Assembly: GCA_036732565.1 (NCBI GenBank)
Contig: DAINCF010000039.1
Location: 1-21,784, forward strand
Origin: JAIVJN01 sp036732565
Lineage (GTDB): Bacteria; Acidobacteriota; Vicinamibacteria; Vicinamibacterales; UBA2999
Length of the DNA stretch: 21,784 bases
Direction: 5' to 3'
Below, piece after piece: positions 16,951 through 21,784 of this stretch (its first letter is position 1; the number at the start of each line of letters is the position of its first letter). A program made the position numbers and the translations under genes. The notes below the pieces were generated by a model, which did not search any database, was not told where the DNA came from, and saw nothing but the letters and a program-made list of their open reading frames with translations.

Positions 16951-17337
16951 GTGTCGGTTAGCTTCTATCTCACGCCCGCGCTGCGCGCCTTTGCGGATGG
17001 ACGTGACCGGATCGACATTGGCGGTTCGCCCACCACGCTCGGCGACGCCCTGGAGGCGCTGTGGACAGTGTGCCCCGCGCTTCGTCACAGGGTGGGGACC
17101 GAGCAAGGAGAGATCCGGGAGCACGTCAACGTGTTCGTCGGGCAGGAGAACGTCCGCTACACCGGTGGCCTGAGTACGAGCATCCCCGATGGGGCTGAGA
17201 TTTCGATCTTCCATGCGGTCAGCGGCGGAGTCGGGCCGGAAACGGGCAGCAGTTCCGGCGATATGGCCGACACTAGCACAGCGGAACTGAAATCGATTCG
17301 GTCGAGAGCCTCATCCGTTGTCCCAGCCGTCCTATGA
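16951..17337 (+). CDS. MoaD/ThiS-family beta-grasp (ubiquitin-like) protein with C-terminal extension, 128 aa
   Basis: The GTG start at 16951 has GGAG 8 bases upstream. Residues 1-93 are a standard MoaD/ThiS fold: VSFYLTPALRAFADGRDRIDI, TLGDALEALWTVCPALRHRV, REHVNVFVGQENVRYTGGL, and the terminal strand DGAEISIFHAVSGG. Family members end at the Gly-Gly, which is adenylated and converted to a thiocarboxylate or conjugated. Here the frame continues 35 residues beyond G92-G93 with a Ser-rich, low-complexity tail. Either it is cleaved before activation or this copy is not used as a sulfur carrier (inference). No E1-like or molybdopterin gene is nearby. It lies between the kinase-propeller gene and a secreted PD40 gene, with near-zero spacing to the latter. 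Confidence 0.85.
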   Translation: MSVSFYLTPALRAFADGRDRIDIGGSPTTLGDALEALWTVCPALRHRVGTEQGEIREHVNVFVGQENVRYTGGLSTSIPDGAEISIFHAVSGGVGPETGSSSGDMADTSTAELKSIRSRASSVVPAVL

Positions 17338-17338
17338 T

Positions 17339-18451
17339 ATGCGGGCCACCACGCTCGGCGTTTCCAGGGCGTCATCTATGCTCGTACATGTATTCGGATG
17401 CGCGGCGTTCGTCGTTCTATGTTTGCCCTTCAGCGCGGTGAGCCAGCAGCCGCCGCCCAGTGCGCCGGTCGGGGTCGTCCCGCCCGACCAGAGCCTGCCG
17501 CCGCACATCCGGAAGCTCACGGGATTCGGTGAACGAGCGGAGTTTTCGCTGGACAGCAAACGCGTGCTCTTTCTCTCCAAGACGTTTGGTGACGCCATGG
17601 AGATCGATCTCGCGACCGGCGTCATCCGCAACCTGACGGCGCACTTTCCGCACCACGGCTTTACGCGCGCGCTCTACCTGGCGAATGGTCACATCCTGTT
17701 GTCGGGTCCTACCGAGTTCGACCCTGCCGACCTCGGGGCGGCACGCACCAACTGCTGGCTGTTCGTGCTCGATCCCGCCGGCAACACTCGTCCTCAGCCC
17801 CTGGGCGTCAAGGCCGCGGAAGGTCCGGTCCCCTCTCGCAAGAGGATGCACATCGCCTGGTCGTATCGGGCGGCGCAGTTCCCTGGTGGCGACATGCCGC
17901 AGGGATCATCTCAGATGCACGAAGCCGACATCGTCTATGAGGCTGGGGTGCCGAAGCTTGCCAATCGGCGCAAGATCCTCGACAGTCGCGACGTTCCCTT
18001 CAGAGTCACCCTCGAGCCGCAGAACTACCGCCCGCCCCAGGAGCGAGAGCTCATCTTCAGCGCCTACGACTACCAGCAGGGAGAAGTCTTTGGTGTCGAC
18101 CTGACGACGGGTACGCTCACGAACCATTCGAATGGACCTGGCGTATATGACGAACCGGAGGGAATCTTTCCGTCCGGCGAGTTTACGACGGTCGAATCGG
18201 ACAAACACAACCCGGCCGGAAAAGGGTTCGACCGGGCGGACATCCACAAATTGAAACTGGATGGCAGTGGTGCGATGGAGCGTCTCACGTACTTCGCAGA
18301 TGTGCCCACCTATCGTGCGTCCAACCCAGTGGTCAGTGACGACGGGCGCTACATGGCGTTTCAGATGGCGCGGTCGGGAGTGGCGGCAGGCATCGGCTAC
18401 GGACTCTTTCTGTACGACTTCGCAAAGGCACCGAGCAGCCCTCCCCGATAA
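17339..18451 (+). CDS. Secreted PD40/TolB-like repeat protein, 370 aa
   Basis: The ATG at 17339 starts one base after the stop of the MoaD-like gene, suggesting translational coupling; an alternative ATG lies at 17378. The N-terminus contains a hydrophobic export signal (MLVHVFGCAAFVVLCLPFSAVSQQ region cut here to its core AAFVVLCLPFSAV). A Pro-rich linker and beta-propeller-like repeats follow, including RAEFSLDSKRVLFLSK, ALYLANGHILLSG and NPVVSDDGRYMAFQMARSG, which resemble WD40-like PD40/TolB blades. Nothing catalytic is visible. Such proteins are common in this phylum and are of unknown role. Its position as third gene of the kinase/beta-grasp unit is the main clue to function. Confidence 0.8.
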   Translation: MRATTLGVSRASSMLVHVFGCAAFVVLCLPFSAVSQQPPPSAPVGVVPPDQSLPPHIRKLTGFGERAEFSLDSKRVLFLSKTFGDAMEIDLATGVIRNLTAHFPHHGFTRALYLANGHILLSGPTEFDPADLGAARTNCWLFVLDPAGNTRPQPLGVKAAEGPVPSRKRMHIAWSYRAAQFPGGDMPQGSSQMHEADIVYEAGVPKLANRRKILDSRDVPFRVTLEPQNYRPPQERELIFSAYDYQQGEVFGVDLTTGTLTNHSNGPGVYDEPEGIFPSGEFTTVESDKHNPAGKGFDRADIHKLKLDGSGAMERLTYFADVPTYRASNPVVSDDGRYMAFQMARSGVAAGIGYGLFLYDFAKAPSSPPR

Positions 18452-18609
18452 GCACCGGACTCGCGGAGCGTTACCTAGCGCCTGTGAGCACCGAGCCGGC
18501 TCGATCCCGTTCCAGCTATTCCTCTCGCAACGCCTCCGTCGGTTGGATGCGAAGTCCCTCGCGCGAATAGTCCCCGGCCTCGAGCAATCTGTCACGCCAC
18601 AGCGAGGTC
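18452..18609. other. Convergent gap, with possible remnant of a second permease tail
   Basis: Between the PD40 gene and the ADOP permease stop. On the minus strand, 18608-18516 reads out of frame with the permease but ends SREGLRIQPTEALREE-stop, which resembles the usual last residues of MacB/ADOP permeases (R-I-x-P-x-E-A-L-R-x-E). This could be the degraded tail of a second permease. A 12-base palindrome CGAGCCGGCTCG (18492-18503) is also present. No convincing terminator is seen. Confidence 0.3.
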
Positions 18610-20818
18610 CTACCCTTCGCGCAGCACGGTAGCAGGATCAAGCCGTGCGGCGCGCCGCGCCGGCAGCCAGGCGGCCAGCATGCCCGCGGCAACCAGCACA
18701 CCAGCCGCGCCCGCGAACGTCGCCGGATCGCGAGCCTCCACCTGAAACAACAACGGCCGCACGAACTGCGCCGCCCAGAGGCCGCCTGCCAGGCCGAGCG
18801 CGAGTCCGACCACGATCAAGACGCCAACGCCGCGAAACACGAGACGCACGATCCCGGCCGGTTGCGCACCGAGCGCCATGCGGAGACCGATCTCGGCCTG
18901 GCGCATGCGCACAGCTTGCGCGACGATGCCGTAAAGCCCGATACCGGCCAGCAGGAGGGCGAGGCCGCCGAAGAAGCTCGAGAGCATGGCGATGAGGCGT
19001 TCTTGCGTCACCGTCGCCTCGACGAACTGATCGAAGGTCCTGAAGGTAAACGCAACGGTCGGCTCGGTCCGCGCGAGTGCGGTGGCAACGTCGCGCTCCA
19101 CCGCCGCTCGCTGGTCGCGAGCCGCGTTGATGGTCAAAATTACGGTTTCCGCGAAGGCCCGCGGCTCGATCTGCGCGAGCGGCACGTACATCGTGGCCAT
19201 CATGCCGTCGCGCGGCGACGTATAGACGCTGTCGCCAACCAGGCCGACGATCTCGTAGTGCGCCTCGCCGTTCGACCCGCCAATGCGTATCGTCCGACCG
19301 ATGGGCTGCTGGCCAAGCTGGTACCGGCGCACGAACGCTGGGTTGACGATGGCAACCAGCGGCGCGCCCACGCGATCGCCCTCGATGAAGTCCCTGCCGT
19401 TCACGAGCGGTGTCCCCATGGTTTCGAACCAGCCCGGGGTTGTGGCATTGCGCCAGAGTCGCTGAACGCCACGATCCTCAACCGGCATAGGCCCATCGTC
19501 GATGGCGATCCGGTTGGCTCCCCAGCCCCCGCCGGTGAGCGACGACACCCTGGACAGCGATGCCGACTGGACGCCAGGCACGGCGGTCGCAGCGGCGCGC
19601 AGCCGCTCGGCGCGCGGACCGCGCTGGTCAATCGGCGCATCACTCGCCTGCAGGTTCAGCTCCGCGACCAGCAGCGGCTCGGGCACGAAACCGAGCGGCA
19701 GTTGGTTGAGCGAGGCGAACGAGCGCAGAAAGAGTCCGGCGGCGGTGACCAGCACGAGCGAGACGGCAATCTGCGCGACGGCGAGCGTGCCGCGGAGGGC
19801 GAAGCGACGGTCGCCGGCAAGCCCTCGACCGGCATCCTTCAACGCCTCACCGGCGGCAACGCTCTTCAACCCGAGCACCGGCGCTACGCCGGCGACAATC
19901 GCTGACGCGCAGGCGAGCGCCGCGGTGAAGCCGAGCACGCGCCAATCGAGCACGAGCTCCAGCGATACGTTGCTCTCCCAGGTGGTCAACTGTCGGACGA
20001 GGAGGGCGCCGCTCCAACTCGCGAAGATCACTCCGAGGGCCGCACCGGCCATCGCCACTATCAGGCTCTCGGTGAAGAGCAGCCGCGCCAGTCGGCCGCG
20101 CGAGCCGCCAAGCGCCAGCCTCACGCTGAGCTCGCGACGCCGGACCAGAGTGCGTGCGACCATCAGGCTGGCGATGTTCGTGCAGGCGACGAGCAGCAGG
20201 AGCCCCACGGCCACGACCATCGCCAAGAGAGGGGTTTCAAACTGCCTGCGCAGCGACGATTTGCCGGTCGCGGCTGGCGCCAGGGTCAATGGATTCTTGA
20301 GATAGCGGGCGGCTCTTGTTGCAGCCACACCGGTCACTGTCGCGGCGCGGATTTGCGGCTGCACGCCGCGGAGCGCGGCGTTCGCCTGCTCGAGGCTCTG
20401 TCCGGGCCTCAGCCGCACCATCATCTCGAGCCACGCCGAGTCGACCATGGCCAACCAGCTCTCCTGGCCTCGCATGAGCGGCTCGGCGGCAAACGGCAGC
20501 ATCACGTCCGTCATCCGTCCGACCTGCACGCCGAAGAACCCGGGTGGCATCACGCCGACGATGGTGAACGGCCTGCGCTGCAGCGCAATCTGGCGTCCGA
20601 CCACATCGTCTGCGCCGGCGAAGTGCTCGCGCCAGAATCGATGGCTGATGACGGCCACGGGGCCGTCCGTCCCGGCAGGCCGCGGTGTCGGACGCGAGGC
20701 CGTCACGCTCGAGCGCGTCCTGACGATGAGCGCGGTGCGCCTCTATCTCGTCACGAAGATCGGCGTCGTGACGCGAGCGACCGAGGAAGTACATCAGGCG
20801 GCGAAGGAGCGCGCGCAT
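18610..20818 (-). pseudogene. ADOP-type ABC transporter permease (MacB/FtsX family), internally deleted and frameshifted
   Basis: The first about 46 residues read from the ATG at 20818 in one frame (MRALLRRLMYFLGRSRHDAD, LRDEIEAHRAHR), the standard ADOP cytoplasmic N-terminus. The frame then changes near 20680-20706 and the rest reads from there to 18610 in another frame: TDGPVAVISHRFW, REHFAGADDVVGRQI, TIVGVMPPGFFGVQVG. It includes both FtsX membrane domains and ends LDPATVLREG. What should lie between, about 150 residues with the first membrane helix and start of the periplasmic MacB domain, is missing. At least seven later membrane helices remain. ADOP proteins probably export small molecules or lipoproteins with an ATPase partner (family knowledge). 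This copy is likely non-functional, unless the junction is an assembly error or the shortened frame starting GTG at 20706 is used. Confidence 0.75.
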
Positions 20819-20853
20819 GAGCGGGATCTTTCATGTTCGATGGCCGGCAGGAC

Positions 20854-21192
20854 TCATGTCGATGCGAGCACGCGTTGGATCGCGGTGACCATGCGGTCGA
20901 ACTCGGCGTGTTCGGCCGTCAGTTGTTTGCGGCCAGCGGCGGTCAGCGTGTAGTAGCGCGCGCGGCGGTTGTTCTCCGACGTGCCCCACTCGGCCTTCAC
21001 CCAGCCATTGAGCAGCAGCCGCTGGAGCGCCGGATACAACGCGCTCTCCCCGATCCTGAGCACGTCGTCCGACACCACTCGCAGGTGCTGGACGATGCCG
21101 TAGCCGTGCTTGGCGCCTGTCCTGAGCGCCCTCAGAATGAGCAACTCGAGCGTGCCGGGAAGGAGATCGGACGGCGTGTTCGTGAGTCCCAT
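20854..21192 (-). CDS. PadR-family transcriptional regulator, 112 aa
   Basis: The winged-helix PadR signature is clear: LPGTLELLILRALRTG, KHGYGIVQHLRVVSDD, ESALYPALQRLLLNGWVKAEW, RRARYYTLTAAGRKQL. The length matches the short PadR_s1 class. The ATG at 21192 is the natural start (MGLTNTPSDLLPGTL); longer in-frame extension is a shadow. It is followed after 35 bases by the ADOP permease, the standard pairing in this phylum in which PadR represses its own operon. The start codon lies inside a 19-base palindrome just downstream of a strong promoter, indicating autorepression. Confidence 0.92.
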   Translation of the reverse strand: MGLTNTPSDLLPGTLELLILRALRTGAKHGYGIVQHLRVVSDDVLRIGESALYPALQRLLLNGWVKAEWGTSENNRRARYYTLTAAGRKQLTAEHAEFDRMVTAIQRVLAST

Positions 21193-21206
21193 CAATGATT
21201 GATGGG
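21188..21206. promoter_or_regulatory. Palindromic operator candidate over the padR start codon
   Basis: CCCATCAATGATTGATGGG has two perfect 9-base arms around a single central base. It contains the padR start codon on the minus strand and lies immediately downstream of the -10, over the predicted transcription start. Its size and place fit a self-binding site for the dimeric PadR protein (inference). Confidence 0.65.
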
Positions 21207-21236
21207 AATATACAGACTTGATGCGGCCCCGGTCAA
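21207..21236 (-). promoter_or_regulatory. padR promoter, -35 TTGACC and -10 TATATT
   Basis: On the minus strand, TTGACC (21231-21236) and TATATT (21207-21212) are 18 bases apart, close to the sigma-70 consensus. A start about 7 bases after the -10 leaves a 5' leader of only about 8 bases before the ATG, so translation may be nearly leaderless. Confidence 0.65.
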
Positions 21237-21339
21237 CTGCCATCAGCGCTTGAGGGAAGCACTGGCGGCCGCGTGAACGATAATCCTCACGTCGTTCCGC
21301 GCCCGAAGCACTCGCCGGGCGCCTCGAAAAAGGAGATCC

Positions 21340-21784
21340 ATGGCCGGGATGCGAAGCGTGCCCCTGCTGATGGGCGCACTGGTGCTCGTCGGATGTACCC
21401 CCACGGCGATCGAATACCCCACCGAGATGGAGATGACCACGTGGTCCATCGTCGGGATCGATCCGAAGACGGGCGACGTCGGCGTCGCCGTGGCATCTTG
21501 CGTCCCGAGCTACGGTGACGCCGTGGCCGCGCTGGTGCCAGGCAAGGGCGCCGCCGCGACTCAGGCGGGCTTCGATATCAGGAACCGGAACAAGGTGTTC
21601 GAGGCGATCAAGGCCGGGCTCACCGCCGAAGCAGTGATCGCCCAGGTCACCGACCCTGAGTGGGACAAGGAGATCGACCGTCGGCAGTACGGCGTGCTCA
21701 CCATGCACAATGGCTTCGTGCGCGCGGCCGGCTTCACGACGCCCGTGCGTCAGGGCACGACCGTCGGAGAAGACGGCGTCAACC
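21340..21784 (+). CDS. DUF1028-family secreted lipoprotein (partial, C-terminus beyond window)
   Basis: The ATG at 21340 has AAGGAG 5 bases upstream. The first 19 residues are a lipoprotein signal, MAGMRSVPLLMGALVLVGC, with lipobox LVGC and Cys19 as the lipidated residue. The mature part begins with the DUF1028 signature TTWSIVGIDPKTGDVGVAVASC, then GKGAAATQAGFDI, a helix with AIKAGLTAEAVIAQVTD, and RQYGVLTMHNGFVRAAGFT. DUF1028 proteins have an Ntn-hydrolase-like fold and are usually periplasmic or secreted, with substrate unknown. 148 codons are visible before the edge, against a usual length of roughly 220-300. It is divergent from padR. A GATAAT -10-like sequence sits at 21279-21284. Confidence 0.85.
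   Translation, partial: MAGMRSVPLLMGALVLVGCTPTAIEYPTEMEMTTWSIVGIDPKTGDVGVAVASCVPSYGDAVAALVPGKGAAATQAGFDIRNRNKVFEAIKAGLTAEAVIAQVTDPEWDKEIDRRQYGVLTMHNGFVRAAGFTTPVRQGTTVGEDGVN

Noticed and set aside
18492..18503. Palindrome CGAGCCGGCTCG as a terminator
   Set aside because: It leaves only a four-base stem with a four-base loop, and no T-run follows.
18862..20305. Plus-strand open frames opposite the permease
   Set aside because: The minus strand encodes FtsX membrane domains throughout; these are high-GC shadows.

Overview
The window is high-GC bacterial chromosome with short intergenic gaps. Gene content points to Acidobacteriota, probably the Vicinamibacteria group: a PadR regulator followed by an ADOP-type ABC permease, a histidine kinase with a Reg_prop sensor, a Ser/Thr kinase carrying a propeller, PD40 and DUF1028 secreted proteins, and short palindromic repeats of the GGTCCGCC-TGAA-GGCGGACC type. 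The taxonomic call is inference. No rRNA, tRNA, CRISPR array, insertion sequence or phage gene was seen.

Layout. 1-3747 (-): one very long secreted ExeM/NucH-like nuclease, open at the window edge, with Calx-beta, OB-fold, nuclease and adhesin-like repeat domains. 4003-5095 (+): two DinB-family proteins in tandem. 5260-9282 (+): a signalling cluster of a receiver-only response regulator, a Reg_prop/HisKA_3 sensor kinase and a NarL/LuxR response regulator. 9467-12223 (+): a secreted glycine-rich beta-helix/Ig-like protein. Closely matching composite sites (about 5159-5196 and 9351-9387) lie upstream of the signalling cluster and of this secreted protein, suggesting the cluster controls itself and its neighbour.

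12340-14650 (-): a methyltransferase/FAD-oxidase pair, convergent with the secreted protein across a hairpin. 14821-18451 (+): a compact three-gene unit made of a soluble Ser/Thr kinase fused to a six-Asp-box BNR propeller, a MoaD/ThiS-type beta-grasp protein whose Gly-Gly is followed by 35 more residues, and a secreted PD40-type protein. This is the most unusual locus in the window. 18610-21192 (-): a PadR regulator with a clear self-overlapping palindrome, then an ADOP permease whose N-terminal part is deleted and out of frame. 21340-end (+): a DUF1028 lipoprotein, open at the right edge.

Most genes look intact. The broken item is the ADOP permease, with a possible tail remnant of another permease beside it.
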